From Peltaster fructicola (taxonomy: Eukaryota; Ascomycota; Dothideomycetes): 64,000 nucleotides of DNA. Below the pieces are notes generated by a model, which was not told where the DNA came from, did no database searches, and saw only the letters and a list, made by a program, of their open reading frames with translations. The translations under genes and the position numbers were made by a program. Below, piece by piece: positions 1 through 9,984 of this stretch. The DNA lies in assembly GCA_001592805.2 (NCBI GenBank), contig CP051141.1:1178001-1242000 (forward strand), in the 5' to 3' direction. Within the stretch, counting starts at the first letter, position 1. Each line of letters begins with the position of its first letter.

Positions 1-1181
1 CCAAGCTTGGCTACGAGGTGAATAAGCATGAAGATCTGGACATTCCTGAGCTTCAAGATGCCATACATGACCTTGTACACTGCCAAAATGCTGTCCTTCT
101 CCTTGGTGCGATCCTCACGCTTGAAGATAGCCAGTCCGATGGTCACCACAATATATGCCCATCCCCAGAAGGTCAGATACGAGTCGAGTGTGAAAACGCC
201 AACGTCCAAGGGCACTTTTCTGAAGTACTTATTGGCAAAGTCCGGGCTGCTCAGCGCCAGGAAGACCGTATAGCTCAGAAACTGCCCAGCCGTCAAGCCA
301 ACAGTCTGCGCAGTTGACGCGTAAGACAAGTTCGTCGGAGAGATCAACGTCAACGCCCATCCATCGACCGCAATGTCCTGCGTTGCACACATGAAGACGA
401 GTGCAAACCACCAGCCTGTGAAATTCCAGATACCAGCGCCGTTAGCCTTGCCTGCCTCGACCATCATTTGTTGCGCTCCGGAACCTAGCCAGATCATTCC
501 GAACCCACTCAGCATCTGTATAGGCAAGATCCAGCTCTTTCGACGACCAACTCTCGAACTCCACACAGCATCCACGATAGGACTCCATAGTAGCTTCAGA
601 CTGTATGGATAGGACGCCAGACTGTACACTCCGATCTGACCATAGCTGAGGTAGTTCTTCAGCAGGAAAGGTACACTGCCACCCGCTAGTCCCATAGGTA
701 TGCCTTGCAGGAAGTACAACAGCACTAGCAGAAAGAAGTTCCGTCGATCTTGCTCCGGCAGCTCAAACAGCCCCTTGCTACTGGGCTCATATGGCGTCGT
801 CGGCGATCGTAATGCAGGTTCATTGTTGAGACTGAATGTGTTGTGTCCCATCAACCGTGCGGTCTGCGCTGCCGTGTCCTCGGGGATATCTAGCGAGACG
901 GCAGGTTTGCGCCGCTCGTGCATGTTCATATCTGTGCTGCCATTCGTAGACGACGTCGAGCTATTCGGCTTCGTTCGACTGCGTGGATTGGGTGACTTGG
1001 ACGCGCGACGTGACATGGACTGTCGAGGAGAGGTGTCAGGAAAGATGAATTCCTGAGCGTGGTGATCTCGTGTCTCTCCCGCGGCCTTGCCTTCAGCGAC
1101 TTCTTGTAGTTCGTAGGTAGGCAACAACGGCGACGACGGCGTTGTGATATGAGGATTCGATTGTCGAAAGGAGTCGTCCAT
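1..1181 (-). CDS. Acetyl-CoA transporter, SLC33A1/AT-1 family (3' part cut by window edge)
   Basis: Multipass membrane protein expected to carry acetyl-CoA into the ER/Golgi lumen for acetylation of secretory cargo. The ATG is at 1181 on the minus strand and the frame stays open for 393 codons to the window edge, so the C-terminal transmembrane half is missing. The first ~145 residues are Ser/Pro/Thr-rich and look cytosolic. The family signature follows: LLYFLQGIPMGLAGGSVPF, then KLLWSPIVDAVW and GRRKSWILP, typical of the MFS-like Acatn fold, and later CATQDIAVDGWAL. No intron is needed in the visible part. It is divergent from the ING/PHD gene across ~720 bp. The family call is from recognised motifs; the substrate is inferred from the family. 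Confidence 0.85.
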   Translation of the reverse strand, partial: MDDSFRQSNPHITTPSSPLLPTYELQEVAEGKAAGETRDHHAQEFIFPDTSPRQSMSRRASKSPNPRSRTKPNSSTSSTNGSTDMNMHERRKPAVSLDIPEDTAAQTARLMGHNTFSLNNEPALRSPTTPYEPSSKGLFELPEQDRRNFFLLVLLYFLQGIPMGLAGGSVPFLLKNYLSYGQIGVYSLASYPYSLKLLWSPIVDAVWSSRVGRRKSWILPIQMLSGFGMIWLGSGAQQMMVEAGKANGAGIWNFTGWWFALVFMCATQDIAVDGWALTLISPTNLSYASTAQTVGLTAGQFLSYTVFLALSSPDFANKYFRKVPLDVGVFTLDSYLTFWGWAYIVVTIGLAIFKREDRTKEKDSILAVYKVMYGILKLRNVQIFMLIHLVAKL

Positions 1182-1904
1182 CAACAAAGAGGGGCGATTT
1201 CTTGAAGACTAGACTCTTGGTCGCTAATACAAAGGTGGCATCTTTTCCACAACAACATTTGGCGCGACTATTGCAGATTCGCTAGTGGATTCCATGCAGG
1301 TACATACCCGTGTGGCTGCTGATGAATCACTCGAGGTACAGAACAGATGGTAGGAGGTTCCTATGACCTACATGGCTTCGGTGCGTTGACCTGTTGCTTC
1401 GCCGCGCCAGATGGTGTACGTTTCACACAATACATTTGTGTATGTGTGTCCCGAAGACCCTGCCAATGAGCTGTCTTCATATCGATTCTTGGCAAATACC
1501 GATGGAGAAGACCGCGATTTCGAGGCGTGAACGCTCAACAAGAGATTTACAATAGATTCTGATCTCTAGTGATATGAGTACAGTTTGTGATGAGCTCGAC
1601 GAGAATAAAGCACATGTACAGTTCTTGCACACCCAGGTAACATGACGTAAAACGGAATGGTTCCGACTCACAAGGGATCTGAGAGACGCTAGACGGAAAG
1701 TGAGGGTGAGTAGCTCTGATGATGTGCAACTCAGCCTTCGCACGTTCACCAGCACCATCCATAGCAAGACGACCACCGAGGCTCTTCGTCAACCTGGTCC
1801 CCCAAAGCACCACGATGCTCGGTTGTCGTTGAGCCTTGACAACTCCAGCGAGAGCTTTTTCATCCACCAGCAAGCACTTTCGACGCGTACAGTAGCATTT
1901 CACC
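1182..1904. other. Intergenic, probable divergent promoter region
   Basis: It separates two divergently transcribed genes. Short open frames on both strands lack coherent protein-like sequence or splice signals. I see no RNA gene or repeat. Confidence 0.5.
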
Positions 1905-4271
1905 ATGCCTCCATACGCCGGCGTGCGAAAGGCATCGCTCATATCTAACACGCCATCACTGGCGAACGGCAGCAATGAGCCACGACGTACGAACTCAGGC
2001 CGAGCTGTTCGTGCCAGTACCACAAGACCTGCGAACTACTACGCCCGTCCTTTCGCGCTGCACGCTCCAGACGAGAATGAAGAGCTCGTAGCACCCATCG
2101 GCTTCTTTCCAGCTGTCACCTTCTTCACCGATGCCATCACTGCGCTACCTCGAGAAGTTGTGCGACAGTTCACGCTGATGAAAGAGGTGCAAGCGAAGAT
2201 TCATGGACCAGCTGAGCAGCTCGGAGCCATGTGCGATGAGCTCATGAAGCTACCTGTACCTACAAGACGGGAAGGTCAGCTACAATCAGCTCTGATAATG
2301 TCGTTCACTGCACCGAACAGTGCTGCTGGTAGTACAAACGCAAGCTTGATCAACGGTGTAGCGCCCAATACACGACCTGGTCAGGAGAGTGCTGCAGGCT
2401 CGGTGACAGGTGAAGAGCTGGGTCAAGAGACAGAGGAGAGTATGCTGAGAAGACGAAAATATGCCGAGCTGCGAGCACTGGCGCATTCGATGTTGCCGAA
2501 CCTGGACGAGAAGAACGTGGTGTTGACAGAAGCCATCCGCGTGATGAACGCTCAACTGTCTCGAATCGACGGTGTTATGCCACATGTCGACGCTGAAATA
2601 CCAGAGGAAGCACGTCTTGGCAGTATGACACACTGGGCTTACAGCGACAACCGCATCAAGACGAAGGCAGCAGCGCAGGCTAGCAGACGCGATGTCGTCG
2701 CGACGCACAACCTTGCAGCTGCAGCACATGTGGTGCACGAAACGGAGATTGCTCAGACAAGGCGTGATGCAGGCAAAGAAGCAAGAGCAGAGAAGAATGG
2801 CAAGGGTAGAACCCGTGAGCACGTCGATTCCGAATTCGAGGAGAAGCCCCGTAAGATGGCAAAGACTGCTAAAGGCAGAATGAGTGCTGTCACTGGCCTT
2901 GGCATTACTACCACAGAAGAGCCGGTCAAACGACGAAAGGTCGAAAAGACTGCTGTGCCGGCAATGGAGAGACAGGTCAGCGGCATGGGACGAAGTGCAA
3001 AGGTCAGAGAAACAGCTAGGAGCACACCTGCTGAGGAAAAGAAGACGAAACCCAAGTCAGCACCCGCACCACTCAAGCGAAGAGGTCTCAACTCAGCACA
3101 AGCCAGTCCTGCACTCGCTAGCAGTCCATTGCAGACTCAAATGCCGCAGAGTGCCATGGAGCCACCAGGCACTCGTCCACAGAGTGCACGACTTCGACAA
3201 AACAGTACTGCGAGCAACCTACGACATGAGCGCCTTGCAGACGAGGGCAGTAGGCCAAGCACAGCTACAGCCAAGACCGACAAGAACACCAGAAAGCGAC
3301 CACGAGAGGAAGTGGAAGAATCTGCACATGTCGAGACGATTGAGCAGTCTACAGAAGATGTTGAGCCCAGATCAGAGGAGATCATACGACCAGGACCATC
3401 ACGGAGCGATTCGAACAAGACTCCGTCAGGAGGAGCGAGCAAAGTTGGCACACCACGATCGGAGAACTTCGCCACTGAAGCAATGACGCGAACACGATCC
3501 ACGCGTTCTGCACGAGGGAAAGATGAGCCTGCAGTCTCAGAACCACCAGCTCAGAAAGGACACAAGCGTAATGTCGGTGCCATCGGCAGTATGTCAGGTC
3601 TCATGAAACAAATCGCTCCATTCAACAAGAGTCCAGACCTTGACAGACACAGGAGTCGAGGTGACAGCGACGACAGCGATGAAGAGGACGATGGCAGGAA
3701 GCACGAGCGACGGAAGAGTGTTCAGACGAGCAGACCTGTCAGTCGTCGTGCTTCTAGTGGAGAGCGCGACAGTCCAGCAGAGGCAGGGCCAGATGAACAG
3801 CTCGAAGACGAGCAAGAAGAGGTCGAAGCCCAAGAGGCTGTAGTCGATCAAGAAATGCGCGATGTATCTGAACCACCAGCGCTAATTCCTGATGCTGGCG
3901 ACGAAGACGAGCCTGAATCACCGTCGCCTTCACTCACGCCAGTAAGGGCATCCTACGATGAACCGGTGGAGGAACCAGCCGACGATGTCGATGAGGCTGT
4001 CGATGAGGTTGACGATGTCGAAGAGCAGGAAGAAGGTGACGAGCCAGATCCTGATGATCCGAACGAGCCAAAGTACTGTTACTGTCAACGCGGCAGCTAC
4101 GGCGATATGGTAGGGTGTGACAATGACGATTGTCCTCGGGAGTGGTTCCACTTGGGGTGTACAGGCCTGAAGAGGATGCCCACAGAGGAGGAGAGCTGGT
4201 ACTGCGACTATTGCAAGCCCATTCTAGCAAACAGAAGGAGAGGCGGCGCAAGAGGAAGAGGGCGAGCATGA
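1905..4271 (+). CDS. pho23: ING-family PHD-finger protein, Pho23-like (Rpd3L histone deacetylase subunit)
   Basis: 788-residue intronless protein. Residues ~50-235 form an ING-type N-terminal domain: FPAVTFFTDAITALPREVV followed by a helical stretch with HSMLPNLDEKNVVLTEAI and IPEEARLG, which align best with yeast Pho23 among the ING proteins. A long, charged, disordered middle (Lys/Arg and Ser/Glu-rich, with SDDSDEEDD acidic runs) leads to a C-terminal PHD finger at ~725-770 with the C4HC3 ligands (YCYC, GCDNDDC, WFHLGC, WYCDYC), expected to read H3K4me3. The tail is Arg/Gly-rich (RRRGGARGRGRA). The protein is over twice the length of yeast Pho23, as is usual in filamentous fungi. Which complex it joins (Rpd3L rather than NuA3/NuA4) is inferred from the N-domain resemblance. 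Confidence 0.85.
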   Translation: MPPYAGVRKASLISNTPSLANGSNEPRRTNSGRAVRASTTRPANYYARPFALHAPDENEELVAPIGFFPAVTFFTDAITALPREVVRQFTLMKEVQAKIHGPAEQLGAMCDELMKLPVPTRREGQLQSALIMSFTAPNSAAGSTNASLINGVAPNTRPGQESAAGSVTGEELGQETEESMLRRRKYAELRALAHSMLPNLDEKNVVLTEAIRVMNAQLSRIDGVMPHVDAEIPEEARLGSMTHWAYSDNRIKTKAAAQASRRDVVATHNLAAAAHVVHETEIAQTRRDAGKEARAEKNGKGRTREHVDSEFEEKPRKMAKTAKGRMSAVTGLGITTTEEPVKRRKVEKTAVPAMERQVSGMGRSAKVRETARSTPAEEKKTKPKSAPAPLKRRGLNSAQASPALASSPLQTQMPQSAMEPPGTRPQSARLRQNSTASNLRHERLADEGSRPSTATAKTDKNTRKRPREEVEESAHVETIEQSTEDVEPRSEEIIRPGPSRSDSNKTPSGGASKVGTPRSENFATEAMTRTRSTRSARGKDEPAVSEPPAQKGHKRNVGAIGSMSGLMKQIAPFNKSPDLDRHRSRGDSDDSDEEDDGRKHERRKSVQTSRPVSRRASSGERDSPAEAGPDEQLEDEQEEVEAQEAVVDQEMRDVSEPPALIPDAGDEDEPESPSPSLTPVRASYDEPVEEPADDVDEAVDEVDDVEEQEEGDEPDPDDPNEPKYCYCQRGSYGDMVGCDNDDCPREWFHLGCTGLKRMPTEEESWYCDYCKPILANRRRGGARGRGRA

Positions 4272-4896
4272 TCAGGCTATGTCGAAGGGGAGCGCTCTGC
4301 TGCTGATCTCTCCAAGTCTATCTGCCCAACTACCACCGTCGCTCCTATTGTCCCTCACGGTTGCACAACAAGGGTCTCGACGTTTGTCTGACACCTTGTC
4401 CTACAGCATCCACCAGGAAAATGAGATTACTCCTTCATTCCAAAGCTAGATAGCAACGGTGTATGCATTCGAAGATACGGATGTACCTATCGCGGTGCAG
4501 ATCGCCTGAAGTATACCTTGAATATGCGTTTGAGTTTGCGCCTCGTCTTCGGCAATGCGAGTAGCGCGATAAGGCTTTTGATTGTCCGTGGATATGGCCT
4601 GGGAGAGAGATCATAACATTGTTCGGCGGTAAGAACTAGCGAAAAGCTGGCCATTATAGCGTATGTCACTGTGTGGTGGCTGGTCCTTCCGATGGAGTGG
4701 TCGCGTGCATTAACCCAGCACTTTTACGACATGTCGGATACATTAGTGACCTGCTAGAACTCATGTTGGCCTTACACTACCTGCCAACAAATACCTCACC
4801 CATCTGACGACATGGAACGCGTCCGCAGCATCAGCAGCCTTTCGTGATGCAGCGTTCATCATTGCCGTGGGTACCAAAATAATCTGGACTAGGACC
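4272..4896. other. Intergenic: 3' flank and promoter, nothing recognised
   Basis: It lies between two genes on the plus strand. I see no gene, RNA or repeat. Confidence 0.5.
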
Positions 4897-7821
4897 ATGG
4901 AATACGTACCGGCGCACGAGATGATTGGCTCAGCACGCCGTACATCTGTGGCGGCTTCATCAACAGTAAGCGTGCCAACACCCTCACGAGACCTGTCCTT
5001 CCGAAGAGGAGCCTATACGAAGAATATTGCGCGGCTCGAGCAGAGTGCGGAAGAGATGAGTGCCGGAGGCAGTGATATTGGCGAGGAGATTCGTCGCATG
5101 AACGAGGCAGAGCGACGCAGTCGACAGAATAGTATTCAGAGCGAAGCAGAACGAACAGGACTGGGTCGAGCAAACAGTTCTGCCAACTCCATTGTCGATC
5201 TCAACAGCGTTGCTAGAGCAGGAGGCTTCTCCCCTGGCGCCTTCGTTACCAGCCCTGTGGGATCAGTACATTCTCGGACGTCAATACACCGGCAGATCTC
5301 AACAGATTCGAAGTCTTCCAGATTGGCAGACATGTGGGAGACGGACTTTGAGGACAGACCTCTAGAGTTGGCTTTGGGCACGCACGATTTCTCGCGGGAT
5401 GACGGCCGAAGACAGAGCACACAATTGAAGATGAAGCCGGCAATAGACACACCCATTTCTGCCGTCCTTGTCAACCATGCGGACGCGATGTCAGAGGATG
5501 AAACACGTGAGCGAGGATATGCGGCCGCGATGCAAGAGGATGAAAGACAAGAACGTGGATACACGGGGAGTCCGCCACCACGACCCAGTTCAACAGACAC
5601 ATACCAACAGGCACAGACTGCCTTCATGGACTTTGATGGTGTGCACTGCTCGTCAGATATGGAAGAGTATATCCAGCTTGATCAAGACGGAAACGAGGTA
5701 CGCAGGATATCTGGGCGATCCTCAACGGGCACGGCGATGATACCATCCATGCCTCTACCAGCTCAAGTACCTCTCGGAGCACCACCACCTGACGATGGCA
5801 TGGTGTTCTACCCTGCACCCGTCCCACGCATGCTGAACCTACCTAAGCGGCTATCTCAGCTTCCCGCGGCGAGTGTGCAAGCCAAGAGAAGGACTCAAGC
5901 GATGAGCCAGATGTATGCTCCGACCAGGAACTCAGCAGCATGGCTATCTCAAGGCATCAGTCCAGCAGACAACGGGCAACCTCGCCTTGAAAATCCACGT
6001 GGTCAACTGAACGAGCGACTGAGTGTTGCGAACTTCTCGAATGTCCCTCCACAACTCCGAGCAAGCGTCTTCTTCGAGCACCAGACGGTCGTGCATGATG
6101 TTGATGTCAAATCGGAATCTGCCGTTGCAACACTGGACAGCATCCTTGCGGCCTCAGCAACTGCACCAGTAAGTGCTTTCACAGACCATCCATATGCCGG
6201 CGACATCAGCAAGACCGCCTATGCGCCTGAACGCAACCGACGAAGTACTGCGAATGACCTTCGAATGTCCACGGCAGGCCCGAATCGCAAATCTAATCTC
6301 AGTATGCTTAAGCGAGCAAGTCCTGCAAGTGCACTAGGAACGACTAACAGCACATACACGTTGCTCGATGCGGACGGCAGAAAGAGTCAGATGAGCCTGG
6401 GAGCCGGCGATGATAGTAAGAGGTTGACTAGAATGCCATTGTCTGGCGACATCCTCGAAGAGCCCGAAGATGAGGAAGAACCGGATATTCAACTGGAAGG
6501 TCCTGTTCTGGAGGAGGACGATGAAGAAGCCAACGAGCTCCGGGAGATCGATCAATTCGACGACGACGAGGACATTGATCCAGACTTTGTACAACCGACG
6601 ACACTGCTTGCTGAGCTCCAAGTTCGCAAAGCACAGCTGAAATCACGAAATCGTACAGCAGCAACAGCTTTCCCAAACGGCATGCACAGCACCTTACTTG
6701 AGCTCGATGCCGTTGCAGCGATCAACAAGAAGAAACGATCGAATCAGCGTGTTGCTCTTGCCTGGGAGGATCCTAATCTCAAGCAAGACGACGCCGACCC
6801 TGATGCGGAGAACGAAGACGTACCACTAGGGATGCTGTTCCCAGGCAAGAACGGTCTTATGCATCGCAAGATGGGCGATACTGGTGATTGGGATAGACCT
6901 CTGGGACTCATGGAGAAACGACAAATGGAAGACGAAGAGCCACTGAGTTCACGCAGGAGCAGACTACGTGGAGAACCGATACGACCGCGTCCAACACAAC
7001 CTTTTGCTCATATGGATATGCGACAAGCATCGGGACAATCGGAAGTCGAAGGCGAAGATGGTCAGGTACTCGACGAGGAGGCTCTCAAGGATCGACTGAG
7101 ACGTATCAGCACTAAAGAGGCTCTCGATGGTGCTATTCAAGACGTCGTGCCACAGGACGGCAGCAGGCCGCTGAGTACTTTTGCTGACGATGTGATCAGC
7201 CAACTCAACATTGGAGATGGCAAGAAAACACCTGCCGCGCCAGAGGACATCGAAAATGAAACACTCGGTCAGCGAAGAGCACGCCTACAGCGTGAGAAAG
7301 ATGTTGCAGCTCGAGCGAGCATGTCGAACTTGCTTGCTGCGAATCCCGTTGGACAGCGACAGACATCACGAGAGCATGTATCGACACGAGGCACCTTGCT
7401 TTTCGCCAACGAGCAGGCTCAAGCAGAGCACAAACGTAACATGCTGGCGTCAAACATGCGAACAGCGAGCTTTGGAGCTCCTCGTCCTCCTCTGGCTCAT
7501 GCTCAGAGTGCTGTGAACATGATGCCTCTGGCATACAATGGCTACGGCATGCAGTCCAGCGTCAGCACACCAATGTTCGGCATGCAGCCGAATGCCATGT
7601 ATGGTATGCAAAGTCCTGGGTACTTCACTCAGCAGCCTATGGCTGGCTATGGCATGCGGCAAGGCATGATGAATCCGTATGCATATAACATGCTCGCTGG
7701 GCAGCCACAGGTGTATGGCATGCAGCAAGGAGTCTATCCTATGGGATACAATCACGTGCAGGTTCCGACCTTGCAACAGAGGAGTGCTATTGATCAGTGG
7801 AGGTCGAATATTGCACAGTAA
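4897..7821 (+). CDS. Uncharacterised 974-residue disordered protein with Met/Gly/Tyr/Gln-rich C-terminus
   Basis: I do not recognise the family. The first ATG is at 4897; the open frame extends upstream only through non-ATG codons. The protein is mostly low-complexity and charged. Visible parts are a Ser/Thr-rich N-terminus (MEYVPAHEMIGSARRTS), an acidic patch near residues 515-565 (EEPEDEEEPDIQLEGP, DDDEDIDPDF), two basic 'RRxRL' segments (SSRRSRLRGEP and LGQRRARLQREK), and a last ~100 residues rich in YGMQ/GMQ repeats (GYGMQSS, MYGMQSPGYF, QVYGMQQGVY) ending in RSAIDQWRSNIAQ. No signal peptide or membrane helix is apparent. The tail resembles prion-like or condensate-forming segments. A scaffold role is only a guess. 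The stop at 7819 is clear and no intron is needed. Confidence 0.8.
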   Translation: MEYVPAHEMIGSARRTSVAASSTVSVPTPSRDLSFRRGAYTKNIARLEQSAEEMSAGGSDIGEEIRRMNEAERRSRQNSIQSEAERTGLGRANSSANSIVDLNSVARAGGFSPGAFVTSPVGSVHSRTSIHRQISTDSKSSRLADMWETDFEDRPLELALGTHDFSRDDGRRQSTQLKMKPAIDTPISAVLVNHADAMSEDETRERGYAAAMQEDERQERGYTGSPPPRPSSTDTYQQAQTAFMDFDGVHCSSDMEEYIQLDQDGNEVRRISGRSSTGTAMIPSMPLPAQVPLGAPPPDDGMVFYPAPVPRMLNLPKRLSQLPAASVQAKRRTQAMSQMYAPTRNSAAWLSQGISPADNGQPRLENPRGQLNERLSVANFSNVPPQLRASVFFEHQTVVHDVDVKSESAVATLDSILAASATAPVSAFTDHPYAGDISKTAYAPERNRRSTANDLRMSTAGPNRKSNLSMLKRASPASALGTTNSTYTLLDADGRKSQMSLGAGDDSKRLTRMPLSGDILEEPEDEEEPDIQLEGPVLEEDDEEANELREIDQFDDDEDIDPDFVQPTTLLAELQVRKAQLKSRNRTAATAFPNGMHSTLLELDAVAAINKKKRSNQRVALAWEDPNLKQDDADPDAENEDVPLGMLFPGKNGLMHRKMGDTGDWDRPLGLMEKRQMEDEEPLSSRRSRLRGEPIRPRPTQPFAHMDMRQASGQSEVEGEDGQVLDEEALKDRLRRISTKEALDGAIQDVVPQDGSRPLSTFADDVISQLNIGDGKKTPAAPEDIENETLGQRRARLQREKDVAARASMSNLLAANPVGQRQTSREHVSTRGTLLFANEQAQAEHKRNMLASNMRTASFGAPRPPLAHAQSAVNMMPLAYNGYGMQSSVSTPMFGMQPNAMYGMQSPGYFTQQPMAGYGMRQGMMNPYAYNMLAGQPQVYGMQQGVYPMGYNHVQVPTLQQRSAIDQWRSNIAQ

Positions 7822-7909
7822 TGTATGTGCTACTAATGTAACATATGTAATGCACGAAACGACTTTGACACGGTGGTATGTTTCGTGACCACACAGTATC
7901 TTCCACGCA

Positions 7910-8613
7910 TCACTGGCGTTTCCGCTTCGAAGTAGTCTTCGGACCACCGTTACCAGTGAGTCCTCTCGGTTCGTGCTCCTGACGCACAGGCTGATCTGGA
8001 ATGCTGTCCATTGGCTCGAAGTCCTTCTCGCCTGTGAAGTAGTACTTGTGTTTGCGTTTTCCCTGGGGCATCCAGCCGTACTTGTCCAGTCCTTCGGCAG
8101 CGGCATCAGCGACTGCTGGGTTGCCGCGATGAATACGGTGGCTGCGAAGGCCGCCTTTGCCTCCGAAGTCGTGGCTCCAGTGGCGAGTCATCTTCTGCTT
8201 TGAGATATCTGAAGCGTAGACTTGATATGCTGCTTTGTCGTCGAGCACTACGTACCTTGGAGGCTCAGATACACCGGGCTGAATGGTGTCGAGTGTACTC
8301 TTTCGATATGTCAACACTGATCGGATTGAGTCGCCCATCCATGACCTACCAGATACAAACGCCATCTCTTCTCGAGAGGTGCCACAGGACCAGGTTTGTC
8401 AAAGTAGTCCGCGCTTGGTTCACCGTCTCCGTCACCTTGAAAGTGTCAGTAGCAGTCCGGTGCTTAGGCAGCATTGGGATGCATGCTAGACCTACCAGGC
8501 TGCCATATCTCTCGCAAGATTCGAGTGGCAGGGTCGCGCCAATATTGGCGAGTTTGGGAGGTGGTCTCTGCCTTGATTTCGATAGACGGCTGTTGAGCGT
8601 CTTGTTTGCTCAT
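7910..8613 (-). CDS. Uncharacterised 197-residue basic protein, three exons
   Basis: Exons on the minus strand are 8613-8496, 8435-8350 and 8299-7910. Introns are 60 and 50 nt with GTAGGT donors and a TACTGAC branch in the first, and all phases agree. The product starts MSKQDAQQPSIEIKAETT, continues with YWRDPATRILREIWQPGDG and ends in a Lys/Arg-rich tail (KTTSKRKRQ). The middle (HWSHDFGGKGGLRSH and KYGWMPQGKRKHKYYFTG) is rich in His, Lys and aromatics. There is no signal peptide, membrane segment or known motif. The exon structure is well supported by splice signals and continuous reading. Function unknown. Confidence 0.65.
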
Positions 8614-8699
8614 TTCTCAACGTAGATAATGGAGACAGGTTTTTGTAGGAAGAAGAAGCATTGATGAAAGTGACGAAGTGACAGACTTGGCCGCACGAG

Positions 8700-9900
8700 C
8701 GGTTTGTTCGCGTGCGTATCACATGCTCGCCCCAGTGACTCTTGATTTTCTCATGAGAGAACATTTACGAGGACCCGCACTAACATCACCAATCTTGTCG
8801 AAAAGACCTTGAGAGTACCTACTGCCTTTGCCTTCTCCGGGACGATCTACACCCGGTAACCTGTTTACTGCTTCGTATAACATCTCAAGCACGGAGGCTG
8901 GCCGAATGATATTGCCGCTACTGCTCTGATAAGGTGGTAGGACGGGGAATGCCACAAGTGTCTGCCGAAACTGTATCGTTGGCTTAGCTGTCTTAGTGAT
9001 CGGCTATGGCACATGCACCGGATATGGCACATCACCAGGGAAATGGTGAAAGCCCAACGGTACGTGCGACGTTGTCTAGTATCGCAGAGTCTCTCAAAGC
9101 TTGCGTGAGAGATCAAGGACAAGCTCAACCCCAAAGTCCTTGAGGCTCATGATCGGTGAGTGCTGGCTGTTGACGTGGTATTGCTGACAGCCAAGACACC
9201 GTAGGAGCAACAGATTGTGCAGCAAGAGGAGAATGAGTGCTGAATGGATCAGCAGGCAAAGTCGGGCCAGGAACCACCCATGAGTGATGTCCATGGAGGA
9301 CTCATGGAACAACTTGAGGACCATTTGACAGCGACAGTATCTATCGATATTCTGTCAGCCAACTTCTCGAACACAGTTCAGACCCAGTATGCCACAACAT
9401 GAATCGTAGGTTGACCGGCTGGCGTTTCCACAACCATCGCAGAACGATTCAACCATACGGCATCCGTGAACTTGTCGTGTGTGACGACATAGCGTCAATC
9501 ACTTCTCCTCTGGAGCGTCCATTGTTCACCGTGACTGGCTACTTCACCTCAGACTGGCTGAACTGTCGTACGTCCTGCCTCGAGCAACCATAGCGGCGTA
9601 CGAAGCTTCGTCGTACGATGTGGTCAACATCCCTCGTGATAGTTCGCAAGATGGTCATTACATCTTGTACGACATTCAATAGACTTGTCTTGATGCAGAT
9701 ACTCGTGGTAGAGCTGCATGAACGAAGTGTTGATTGTGAAGGACAAGTTGGGGATGTATGGCTATTGCCGAGATCTCGGGCGAGATTCGCCGAAGGTAAT
9801 AATCGGTGGCCTCAGATTGGCTCGAGAGATGTAGCTTCTGCTGGCACAGGGTCGAAGTCTCAAGCATCATAGATCGTTTTCTCATCCATTCCTTGCTTGA
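8700..9900 (-). other. Unresolved coding-like stretch, possible multi-exon gene or decayed gene
   Basis: The minus strand shows protein-like stretches in different frames without one clean ORF. Around 8955-8790 it reads VLPPYQSSSGNIIRPASV, then LEMLYEAVNRLPGVDRPGEG and SQGLFDKIGD, followed by a GTTAGT donor. Around 9290-9130 it reads VVPGPTLPADPFSTHSPL and AIPRQQPALTDHEPQGLW. A Cys-rich stretch (ESFCDGCGNASRSTYDSCC) lies near 9420. These could be exons of one gene with short introns, or remnants. I could not find a start or a phase-consistent join. Confidence 0.3.
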
Positions 9901-9984
9901 CACGGCCGATATCATCAAGCAGGGCTGCTAGGCGACGAAGCCGACATCTACCAGATCACACCAAGTGCATTGGCGCGTGCAGCA

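Noticed and set aside
1547-2023. 158-codon minus-strand frame
   Set aside because: Antisense to the start of the Pho23-like gene, no protein-like features.
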